A stretch of DNA of 64,000 nucleotides, taken from positions 186,001 through 250,000 of the forward strand of contig NZ_JACJSC010000002.1 in assembly GCF_014697575.1 (NCBI RefSeq). Reading direction: 5' to 3'. How positions within the stretch are numbered: position 1 is the stretch's first letter; the number at the start of each line of letters is the position of its first letter. The translations under genes were made by a program, and so were the position numbers. Positions 35,293-43,139 of the stretch are shown piece by piece. The notes below the pieces were generated by a model. The model was not told the DNA's origin. It worked only from the letters and a program-made list of their open reading frames with translations, and did not search any database. This DNA is from Planktothrix sp. FACHB-1365. GTDB taxonomy: Bacteria; Cyanobacteriota; Cyanobacteriia; Cyanobacteriales; Microcoleaceae.

Positions 35293-35352
35293 GGGGTTTG
35301 ATCAAGACAGGATTCTTCTGAAGGAAGGAATCGGTTAACTTGTAGGGGTCAA

Positions 35353-35376
35353 TCTCATATATTTCTTATATTTTTC
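35353..35376. repeat. Third copy of the kinase-downstream boundary sequence
   Basis: Twenty-four bases are identical to 28811-28834, just after the kinase gene, and similar to the stretch near 30080-30105. It follows the dioxygenase stop by 60 bp, so the five-gene block 30.1-35.3 kb is bracketed by related sequence on both sides. Confidence 0.7.
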
Positions 35377-35465
35377 ACCTAAAGTATTGTAGGCAAACGG
35401 GTTCACCGACGTCTCCTACGGCCAGGGAGTTGTCCAAGAAGACTATACCAGGAGATCAACTAATT

Positions 35466-36590
35466 ATGGAACAAATTTTAAACACCCTAAAAAACATCAA
35501 TATCGATGTTTCAGGTGTCCCAGTCGGCAAAATTATTCTAGTGATTCTGATCCTGACAATAACACAGGTATTCAGACGATTTTTGATCGAAGCAATTATT
35601 AAACGCATTGAGTATTTAACCCGAAAAACCGAGAGTACACTAGATGATGAGTTAATTGCGATTATCAAACCCGCCTTAAGTTGGCTGATTCTGATTGGTG
35701 GATTTTGGCTCGTCAAGGAGATTTTGGCGACCAATATTGGGCCACAATTGAGCGAAGCAATTACTAAAGTTCTCAACTTAATTGTTTTTTTCATCATTGC
35801 TTATGTAATTTATCGCAGTGCTTCAATCTTCGGGCAGCTAATTGCTAACGTCTTGCTGCGTACCGAAACTGAACTCGATGAGTTACTCAGACCCTTGATG
35901 CCAAAGATTTTTCAATCGGCAGCCATTATCGTCATCGCAATTAAAGTCAGTGAAATATTTTTAGGACAATCCGCAGCAGCACTGGTGGGTCTATTAGGGG
36001 GTGCTGGGATTACTTTAGGTTTGCTGTTGAAAGATATTGTTTATGACTGGTTTTGTACCGTTATTATCTATTCTGATGGTCTCTATCGAGAAGGCGATTG
36101 GGTTTCAGTCTCAGGATTACAGGGTTTTGTACAAATCATGAGTATAGGATTTAGAACTACAACCCTCCATGTTTATCAGTGGGGTTCAATTGTGAAAATG
36201 CCTAACTCTAAAATGATTACCGGAATCGTAGAAAATTGGTCACAAAATCCAGGTAATGAATTAAAATGGGGCATTAGTTTAACGCTCAAAATTGATAGTA
36301 TTTCAGCCAAGCAAACTGCTCGAATCTGTGATGCAATTCGAGAAATGCCCGGATTTATTGACGGCTTGTCTAAAGAGATGATTGTTCGGTTTAGCAAGAT
36401 TGAAAATAATGCCCGTGTGATTAACATCGTTGCTTTTGTTAATGATGACAATCTCTACTTTGATGCGGAGAAAAATTTGAACCTAGCCATATTAGAACTC
36501 CTAGAACAAGAGGGAATCGATTTCTTATATGTCGATCTCCGAACCGACCCAGAACACTATAAACAAAGTCAGAAAGCAGCCAACAATTAA
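35466..36590 (+). CDS. MscS-type mechanosensitive channel, short form
   Basis: The ATG at 35466 has GGAG 15 bases upstream and gives 374 residues; a TTG 12 codons earlier is less likely. Four or five hydrophobic helices precede the pore helix, which reads ALVGLLGGAGITLGLLLKDIVYDW, followed by the beta domain (YREGDWVSVSGLQGFVQ, IVKMPNSKM). The architecture is that of small-conductance channels that release osmolytes on hypo-osmotic shock. It follows the putative betaine cluster by 173 bp, which suits release of a product of that cluster, though MscS genes are common and this is inference. Confidence 0.88.
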   Translation: MEQILNTLKNINIDVSGVPVGKIILVILILTITQVFRRFLIEAIIKRIEYLTRKTESTLDDELIAIIKPALSWLILIGGFWLVKEILATNIGPQLSEAITKVLNLIVFFIIAYVIYRSASIFGQLIANVLLRTETELDELLRPLMPKIFQSAAIIVIAIKVSEIFLGQSAAALVGLLGGAGITLGLLLKDIVYDWFCTVIIYSDGLYREGDWVSVSGLQGFVQIMSIGFRTTTLHVYQWGSIVKMPNSKMITGIVENWSQNPGNELKWGISLTLKIDSISAKQTARICDAIREMPGFIDGLSKEMIVRFSKIENNARVINIVAFVNDDNLYFDAEKNLNLAILELLEQEGIDFLYVDLRTDPEHYKQSQKAANN

Positions 36591-36636
36591 ATCTATAGCA
36601 ATCCTATTTGAGTTGTATCCAAAATTTGGGTTCAAA

Positions 36637-36669
36637 AGGGAACAGGGAACAGGGAACAGGGAACAGGGA
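36637..36669. repeat. Short tandem repeat, four AGGGAAC heptamers
   Basis: Four perfect AGGGAAC units (36637-36664) plus a partial fifth. The same four-unit array is at 39467-39494. The surrounding 487-bp gap before egtD holds no gene; AT-rich DNA near 36900-37060 presumably carries the egtD promoter. Confidence 0.85.
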
Positions 36670-37077
36670 TAATACTTTTGGCTGTTTCATATCAGTTTTA
36701 AATTATTACAACCGATTTGGGATTGCTATAGCCTTCCGAGTTGATCAAGGTCAAAATTTATGATTTAAAGGAAATTGGGAATAGGGAAGGGTGATAATAT
36801 ATTGATCTTTATCTTGATATTAAATCTTCCCTAACTCCCTTTAAAAAGGGTAGAACAGGATAAAACAGTAATTCAGGAGGATATCATCTCAGATTTAATC
36901 AGTAATTTTTGGCTTAAATTAACACAAATATATGCTTAAATTCTACTTAAGCACTACACAAATTTGGCTATTTTTTTGATTGTTAAAATGTAAAATTTTT
37001 AAAAGTAAATCTTGACGATTGATTTTGAGTATGAAATTATGTTGATAGAACATTTAAAATTAAAAAAAAGGAACGTG

Positions 37078-38082
37078 ATGTTAACAACTTGTTTGCAAAA
37101 TATTGCTCAATCAAATCAACATCTAAATCGGGAGGGTGAAGATGTTATTCAAGGATTAACTAACGAATTTAAGTATTTACCGCCCAAATATTTTTACGAC
37201 GATCACGGATCAAACTTATTTGAACAAATTTGCGAGTTACCCGAATATTACCCCACTCGAACAGAAGCCTGGATTTTGAGCCAATATGCCGATGAAATTG
37301 CTCAAATTACAGGGGGTTGTGAACTGGTAGAATTAGGGAGTGGCAGTTCTACAAAAACACTATTTCTGTTAGATGCTTATCAAAAAATTGCCAATCGATC
37401 TCAATATATTCCCATTGATGTAAGCGGTGGCATACTTAACTCTACCGTTGTCAAACTACAACAACAATATCCGACTTTCTCAATTCAAGGATTAATCGGA
37501 ACCTACGAACAAGCGTTAGTTAAGCTAGAATCAACCCCAGTATCATCACGGATGATTTTTTTCTTAGGGAGTTCTATGGGGAATTTTAATCCCAGAGACT
37601 GTGATATTTTCTTAAGTCAAATTGCCAAAACATTACAACCCGGTGATTACTTTCTATTGGGAATTGATTTACAAAAACCCAAAGACATCTTAGAGCCAGC
37701 TTATAACGATAGTCAGGGTGTTACCGCAGCTTTTAATCTTAATATGCTTTCCCATTTGAATTGGCGTTTTCAAGGCAATTTTGACCTAAATTTATTCACC
37801 CATCAAGCGATTTACAATCAAGAAGATCATCAAATCGAGATGTATCTGAATTGCCAAAAGAGTCATTGGGTATCCCTAGACCGTTTAGATTTAAAAGTTT
37901 TCTTGGCTAAGGGAGAATCTATTCTGACTGAAATTTCTCGCAAATTTGATTTAGCATCTCTGCAAAAACAACTGGAGTACAAGCACCTCAAAACCGTAAA
38001 AATTTGGACAGATCCAAAACAATGGTTTGGGTTAATCCTTTGTCAAGCTGGAAACGATTTTGTTGAGAAAATTGAACAATAA
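37078..38082 (+). CDS. egtD: L-histidine N-alpha-methyltransferase
   Basis: EgtD trimethylates histidine to hercynine, the first step of ergothioneine synthesis. The ATG at 37078 has AAGGAA 7 bases upstream and gives 334 residues, close to known EgtD proteins; a TTG 22 codons earlier lacks a ribosome site. Motifs: PPKYFYDDHGSNLFEQICEL, PEYYPTRTEAWIL, SAM motif ELGSGSSTKT, YIPIDVSGG, FFLGSSMGNF and FLLGIDLQKP. It is followed after 49 bp by the sulfoxide synthase gene on the same strand, so the two make a pathway pair. Confidence 0.95.
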   Translation: MLTTCLQNIAQSNQHLNREGEDVIQGLTNEFKYLPPKYFYDDHGSNLFEQICELPEYYPTRTEAWILSQYADEIAQITGGCELVELGSGSSTKTLFLLDAYQKIANRSQYIPIDVSGGILNSTVVKLQQQYPTFSIQGLIGTYEQALVKLESTPVSSRMIFFLGSSMGNFNPRDCDIFLSQIAKTLQPGDYFLLGIDLQKPKDILEPAYNDSQGVTAAFNLNMLSHLNWRFQGNFDLNLFTHQAIYNQEDHQIEMYLNCQKSHWVSLDRLDLKVFLAKGESILTEISRKFDLASLQKQLEYKHLKTVKIWTDPKQWFGLILCQAGNDFVEKIEQ

Positions 38083-38131
38083 AACCCGATTTTTGGATTT
38101 TATTTTGAGAAAACATTTATCGTCATTACCC

Positions 38132-39520
38132 ATGAACACCCTTGTATCTAATTGTCCTCCCAAACTAGATTGTTGCGATCGCCAAACCCTCCTCAATTAT
38201 TTTCAGGAAGCTTGGCAACTCGAAGATCTACTTCTGAAAAGTTTAGTCGGAGAAGATACATTTTATCTGAATCCTGACCCTTTGAGAAATCCGCTTATTT
38301 TTTATCTCGGACATTCGGCGGCTTTCTATATTAATAAATTAATGCGCGTTGGATTATTAGAAGAAAGCCTGAATCAAGACTATGAAATTCTGTTTGGAGT
38401 TGGGGTTGATCCCGAAACACCCACCGAATTAAATCAAGCGATCGCTCATTTGGAATGGCCAGACCTTACCTCGGCTTGGCAATATCGAGAACAAGTTTTA
38501 GAAATACTATCAGAATTTATTGAAAAAACGCCGATTACTTTGCCAATTCTTCCCGATTATCCCCTGTGGGCGTTAATCATGGGAATAGAACATCAGCGCA
38601 TTCACATTGAAACCTCTTCAATGTTATTTCGCCAGTTACCCATTGAAAGAGTTAAACGTCCTTCAGACTGGAAATATGCCCCTTCTAATGGTTTTACTCC
38701 TGAAAATGAAATGGTAAAAGTTGCAGGTGGAATTGCAAAACTGGGTAAAGCTTTTGATGATCCAACCTATGGTTGGGATATTGATTATGGGTCACGCACC
38801 GTTGAAGTTGCACCTTTTTTAGCGAGTAAATATCTAATTACTAATAGCGAATTTCTGGATTTTGTTAAGGCGGGTGGCTACGAAAATCAAGACTATTGGG
38901 ATGAAAAATCTTGGCAATGGAAAACTGAAAATAATATCCAACATCCCAAATTTTGGCGATTAGAAAATGGGAGTTATAAATATCGCGCTCAGTTTGATGA
39001 AATGGATTTACCGTTAGATTGGCCAGCAGAAGTTAATTACTATGAAGCAATGGCTTATTGTCGTTGGAAAGGTGAAGGAACTCGGTTAATGAATGAAGCC
39101 GAGTACAATGTCGCCACTTACGGTAATGGTTTAGTAGGAGATGTAGACCATTACAATCTCAATTTTAAATTCGGTTCACCGAGTCCTGTTGGAATGTTAG
39201 AAACGGCAAAAAGTTACTCTGGACTCTATGATTTGCGGGGGAATGTTTGGGAATGGTTAAGTGATCATTTAAACCCCCTTTCAGGATATGAACCCCATTT
39301 CCTTTATGAAGACAATTCAGCCATCTTTTTTGATACCCAGCATCAAATGATGTTAGGAGGATATTGGATTACAAACGGCACAGAAGCGTTGAAATATTAT
39401 CGCAATTGGTTTCGTCCCAATTTCTATCAACACGCTGGTTTTCGGATCGTTCAAGATATTAATAACAGGGAACAGGGAACAGGGAACAGGGAACAGGCAG
39501 GAAAAGAGTTCTCTATTTAG
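38132..39520 (+). CDS. egtB: OvoA-like sulfoxide synthase serving as EgtB
   Basis: With the ATG at 38132 the protein has 462 residues. An N-terminal DinB-like domain carries the iron ligands: a His in FYLGHSAAFYINKL and the His-x3-His-x-Glu motif EHQRIHIE (His154, His158). A formylglycine-synthase-like domain follows (AYCRWKGEGTRLMNEAEYN, LYDLRGNVWEWLSDH, HAGFRIVQD). The wording of the N-terminal half (DPLRNPLIFYLGHSA, ETSSMLFRQLPIERV) is that of the ovothiol enzyme OvoA rather than mycobacterial EgtB, but the OvoA C-terminal methyltransferase is missing and EgtD is adjacent. That fits ergothioneine synthesis. The last residues (NREQGTGNREQAG) are encoded by a heptamer repeat. A TTG start at 38060 would overlap egtD. 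Confidence 0.9.
   Translation: MNTLVSNCPPKLDCCDRQTLLNYFQEAWQLEDLLLKSLVGEDTFYLNPDPLRNPLIFYLGHSAAFYINKLMRVGLLEESLNQDYEILFGVGVDPETPTELNQAIAHLEWPDLTSAWQYREQVLEILSEFIEKTPITLPILPDYPLWALIMGIEHQRIHIETSSMLFRQLPIERVKRPSDWKYAPSNGFTPENEMVKVAGGIAKLGKAFDDPTYGWDIDYGSRTVEVAPFLASKYLITNSEFLDFVKAGGYENQDYWDEKSWQWKTENNIQHPKFWRLENGSYKYRAQFDEMDLPLDWPAEVNYYEAMAYCRWKGEGTRLMNEAEYNVATYGNGLVGDVDHYNLNFKFGSPSPVGMLETAKSYSGLYDLRGNVWEWLSDHLNPLSGYEPHFLYEDNSAIFFDTQHQMMLGGYWITNGTEALKYYRNWFRPNFYQHAGFRIVQDINNREQGTGNREQAGKEFSI
39467..39494. repeat. Heptamer repeat (four AGGGAAC units) inside the egtB 3' end
   Basis: Same array and same unit number as 36637-36664. It is translated as the C-terminal tail of the sulfoxide synthase, just after the conserved FRIVQD end, so it has extended the protein. 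Confidence 0.85.
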
Positions 39521-39649
39521 ATTTTAGCATCTGTTTATGTCCTAAAACCCTAGGCGCGACTGCTATAGCTAATACAGTTATCAAGTATCCGCATTATCAG
39601 TTATCAGTAAATAGTCTATTAAACTCTTAATTTTGATTTTGATAATGAA

Positions 39650-41236
39650 ATGAGTAACCTATTAATTATCTTGGCTGAAGTTAGCCTGGTGATCATTATT
39701 TTTCTAGTTTTGATTGGGATAGTGAGAAATTCATCCCAACTCTTAATTAAATTTTCTATCTTTAAAAGCGAAGATCCCCGAATCAAAACCCTGCGTCGCA
39801 ATATCACAAGATTGTTGGTATTAATTGGCTTATTGCTGTGTATTTTGATTGTCGGGGTGAATGGGTTTTTACTCTATCAAGGTAAAAATATTCAACAATA
39901 TACACTCAATTTAATTAGCCGTATTCCCCCTGAATTTTGGATTACCCTCGGAATCGGTATTGGTCAAAGTATTGGTGCTGTTGTTGTAGCAGTAATCGCC
40001 CTAAAACTGCTGAAATATTGGCTAAAAATAGCCAGCACTCGCGCCAAAAACATCGAAAGAAGCACCGCCGACGATGAAAGTATTGATGCTTTCTTTACCG
40101 CCCTTTATCAAAGAATCCGAGGCGGAATTTGGCTGGGGGTAATTATTTGCTGTACCCAATTTCTCAAATTACCCGTCATCGTTTCCGAATATCTCTATAT
40201 CGGACTCCGAATCTATCTGATTATAGCAGTTGGATTACTGATTCTAAAAGCTGTTGCCGCCATTGTCGATACCCTCGATATTCTCACCCTCAAATACTCT
40301 AACTCCGATAACCTGTTACGATTTTATGCTCGTCTCCAACACCTGATTCCATTATTAAAACGGTGTCTGGAATTTGTTATCTATGTCTGCATCGCCACAT
40401 TAGTAACGCAACAGATCCAATTAATCGCCCAACTCTCCACTTTTGGTCTACGAATTATTAAGATTATTGGCATAGTCTTCTTAAGTCAAGTATTATTTGA
40501 AGTCATCCACTTACTCGTAGAAGAAATAGTATTTAAAGAGCAGAATTTGACGGATATCCAAAGAAGTAGACGCTTAACTCTAATTCCTTTGTTTAAGAGT
40601 TTATTGCAATACTCAGTATATTTCACCGTAGGGATTTTTATCCTCTATACCCTTGATATTAATCCTACTCCCATATTAGCAGGTGCGGGGATTGTCGGTA
40701 TTGCTATCGGTTTAGGAGCCCAGACCCTAATTAACGATATCGTCAGTGGGTTTTTTATTCTGTTTGAAAACTACTATTTAGTGGGGGATTATGTTGAGTT
40801 GAGGAAAGCCGAAGAAACAACAGTAGAAGGGATTGTTGAAGCCATCGAACTCAGAACAACCCGCATCCGACATCCCAATGGTCAATTACAAATTATTCGC
40901 AATGGTGATATGAGTTCCATTACTAACTATTCTAAACAATATGTTTTTGCAGTAGTAGAAGTTAGTGTCCCTTATGATTCTAATTTAGTTTATATCTATC
41001 AAGTTATTGAGGACATAGGACAGGAGTTAAAAGCTAATTCTACAGATATTCTGGAGCCTACACAAATTGATGGGGTAGAAAGTCTGAGCGAGTCCAACTT
41101 ATTGCTACGGACATTAACTAAAGTCAAACCTGGAAAACATCTTCAGATTCAGCGAATTTTACGAAAGATATTTATGGATACCTTGTTACAGGAAAAAATT
41201 CTACTTCCGGCTAATAATGAAACTAGCGAAGATTAA
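39650..41236 (+). CDS. MscS-type mechanosensitive channel, long form
   Basis: The protein has 528 residues with about six to eight hydrophobic helices, a pore helix AGAGIVGIAIGLGAQTLINDIVSG followed by FFILFENYYLVGDYVEL and the beta/alpha-beta cytoplasmic part (IRHPNGQLQIIRNGDMSS). This resembles the larger YnaI/MscK-like group and is not a paralogous copy of the 35466 gene in detail. It follows egtB by 129 bp and precedes an exported small protein by 87 bp. With the other MscS gene it brackets egtD-egtB. Confidence 0.88.
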   Translation: MSNLLIILAEVSLVIIIFLVLIGIVRNSSQLLIKFSIFKSEDPRIKTLRRNITRLLVLIGLLLCILIVGVNGFLLYQGKNIQQYTLNLISRIPPEFWITLGIGIGQSIGAVVVAVIALKLLKYWLKIASTRAKNIERSTADDESIDAFFTALYQRIRGGIWLGVIICCTQFLKLPVIVSEYLYIGLRIYLIIAVGLLILKAVAAIVDTLDILTLKYSNSDNLLRFYARLQHLIPLLKRCLEFVIYVCIATLVTQQIQLIAQLSTFGLRIIKIIGIVFLSQVLFEVIHLLVEEIVFKEQNLTDIQRSRRLTLIPLFKSLLQYSVYFTVGIFILYTLDINPTPILAGAGIVGIAIGLGAQTLINDIVSGFFILFENYYLVGDYVELRKAEETTVEGIVEAIELRTTRIRHPNGQLQIIRNGDMSSITNYSKQYVFAVVEVSVPYDSNLVYIYQVIEDIGQELKANSTDILEPTQIDGVESLSESNLLLRTLTKVKPGKHLQIQRILRKIFMDTLLQEKILLPANNETSED

Positions 41237-41323
41237 TCTGGCATTCTCTGAAAAAATCAGATTTAACCGAATGAGTCAAACCTTAAATTTTACCGACGTT
41301 AATCACAAGCACGGAGTCAGTTC

Positions 41324-41905
41324 ATGAAACTAAAACAACATAAATTAATTCAAAAAATCATGATTGTTTACACAAAAAATTTGCAAAGTATATTAATCCT
41401 TACAGGAATAGCAATTTCTACCTCTTTCATCTATCCCTGTAATGTTCAAGCTCAATCTTTGACTGAGAAAGGAAATATATTAATCGCCCAAAATCTAGGA
41501 GGAATAGTCCGAGAAATTCCACTAGAAGAAGTTGCAATTCCCGCCATGTCTGCTGCAAAAACCGCAACTAATGCTGAATTTGAAAAAGCTCGAATAGAAC
41601 TGAAATCAGATGGTTCATTAATCTACATCCTCCGAGGAAAAAACCAACAAGGTTTTCAAGTAGAAGTACAAGCAACTCCCACAGGTACTCTTGTTCAAGT
41701 TGATGAACAAATTGATGTCAGTGCAGTCCCTGAAATTGCCGTCAAAGCCTTCCAAAAATGGGCACCCAATGAACAACTCATCAGCACTTGGCGAAGTACC
41801 CGTCTGGGGGAATTTTACTATCAATTTGTCATTCAAGATTTTTGGTTAGAAATCGCAGCCGATGGTAATCAAATCATCATTTATCGAAAAAAAATCAATC
41901 TTTAG
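41324..41905 (+). CDS. Exported PepSY-like hypothetical protein
   Basis: The protein has 193 residues. A long leader with a hydrophobic stretch (ILILTGIAISTSFIYPCNVQAQS) suggests export with cleavage after QAQ. The mature part has two repeats of a beta-alpha-beta shape (AKTATNAEFEKARIEL and VPEIAVKAFQKWAP) resembling PepSY-like domains of small periplasmic proteins. GGAG lies 10 bases before the ATG; a second in-frame Met (MIVY) is an alternative. No function can be assigned. It lies between an MscS channel and a PstS-like binding protein on the same strand. Confidence 0.6.
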   Translation: MKLKQHKLIQKIMIVYTKNLQSILILTGIAISTSFIYPCNVQAQSLTEKGNILIAQNLGGIVREIPLEEVAIPAMSAAKTATNAEFEKARIELKSDGSLIYILRGKNQQGFQVEVQATPTGTLVQVDEQIDVSAVPEIAVKAFQKWAPNEQLISTWRSTRLGEFYYQFVIQDFWLEIAADGNQIIIYRKKINL

Positions 41906-41918
41906 ATTTTAGGGTAAA

Positions 41919-41936
41919 GGCGAGGCGCACCTCGCC
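41919..41936. repeat. GC-rich perfect hairpin GGCGAGG-CGCA-CCTCGCC
   Basis: Seven-base perfect stem 14 bp after the stop of the preceding gene. There is no T run, so it is more likely a dispersed palindrome or an RNA-stabilising hairpin than an intrinsic terminator. Confidence 0.55.
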
Positions 41937-42025
41937 GCTAGGATGAATTGGATTTGAAAATAGGTGTCCGATTAATTTAGACCCACTCTCTTTACAATTT
42001 TTAATTGCTATTAAACCTGATTTAT

Positions 42026-43057
42026 ATGACAAAAATCATGACACAATTCCCGCTCAATTTCTGGCATAAACTGTTAACGGCTACATTAACAATCACCACA
42101 ATTTATTTTCCCAATAACCCAGCTTGGGCGCAATTACTGAGAGGTGCGGGTGATTCTTTTGCTGAACCGCTTTATCAGCGTTATAGCCAAGAATACCAAC
42201 AGCAAACCGGAGAAATGTTTAAATATACAACCATTGGGAGTGGGGGAGGAATTCGCTTATTTATTAACAAATCTATTGACTTTGGCGGGAGTAGTTTAAT
42301 TCCCACTCCCATTGAACAAAACCAAATGGAAGATGGGTTACTAATGATACCCACAGGAGGAGGAGCTTTAGCTATTGTTTATAACCTGCAACAAATCACC
42401 AGAGAAGTTAAATTATCCCGTGAGCAACTAGCAAAAATATTTACTGGAAAAATTACGAATTGGCAACAGATTAATCCCAGTTTTCCTAATCAAAAAATCC
42501 AAGTTGTTGTTTGTTCAGATCATTGTGCTACTAACTTTATTCTCACTAAATATTTAAACAGAATTACTGAAGGGAAAATTCCAGCTAGTCGAAATCCTGA
42601 TTGGGGATTTAAGGTGTTTTCTAGCTTTCCCGAAGATAGTGGAATCGCTGGAGAAGTCCGTAGAATTGAGGGAGCTATTGGCTATGTGCAAAGTAACGTT
42701 GCTGTTGCTAATAATCTGTCAATTGCTCGTATTGAAAATCAGACAGGTCGTTATGTTCAACCCACTTTAGCAGAAACTCAAAAAGCTCTAGCAAATGTCA
42801 AGTTTAATGATAACTTTACCACAGAAGATATCAAAGATCCAGACGAAGGTTATCCGTTGGTAAGTTTAACTTGGCTCCTAATTTATAAACAGTATCTTAA
42901 TCCCGATACGTTGCAAGCCACTCAAAATCTATTGACCTGGATTTTAACAGAGGGTCAAACTTTTAATGAGCCATTAGGGTACACCAAAATTCCAGAAAAT
43001 GTTACCCAAAAAGCACAGGAAGCTATCAAGAATGAATTGAAAATTAAACCTTATTAA
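42026..43057 (+). CDS. PstS-like periplasmic binding protein with altered ligand loop
   Basis: With the ATG at 42026 the protein has 343 residues; ATG 42038 is also possible. A signal peptide ends NNPAWAQ. The fold is that of phosphate-binding PstS: LRGAGDSFAEPLYQRY, TIGSGGGIRLFI, DFGGSSLIPT, IFTGKITNWQQIN, GAIGYVQSN and the YPLVSLTWLLIYK end. The usual phosphate loop (R-S-D-G-S-G-T-T) reads CSDHCATN here, losing Arg and the Ser-Gly-Thr ligands. No pstCAB is nearby. It may bind another anion or be a structural or sensing protein. It is followed by a porin gene after 82 bp. Confidence 0.8.
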   Translation: MTKIMTQFPLNFWHKLLTATLTITTIYFPNNPAWAQLLRGAGDSFAEPLYQRYSQEYQQQTGEMFKYTTIGSGGGIRLFINKSIDFGGSSLIPTPIEQNQMEDGLLMIPTGGGALAIVYNLQQITREVKLSREQLAKIFTGKITNWQQINPSFPNQKIQVVVCSDHCATNFILTKYLNRITEGKIPASRNPDWGFKVFSSFPEDSGIAGEVRRIEGAIGYVQSNVAVANNLSIARIENQTGRYVQPTLAETQKALANVKFNDNFTTEDIKDPDEGYPLVSLTWLLIYKQYLNPDTLQATQNLLTWILTEGQTFNEPLGYTKIPENVTQKAQEAIKNELKIKPY

Positions 43058-43139
43058 AATTAGTTAACTTGGCAATTTTTAAGTCATATCAATCTCATAA
43101 CTGGTTATAGTTGCGAGGATTAATCTAGGGAAAAAAATT

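Noticed and set aside
38132-39520. Ovothiol synthase OvoA (complete)
   Set aside because: The C-terminal methyltransferase domain is missing and EgtD is adjacent, so a role in ergothioneine synthesis is more likely.
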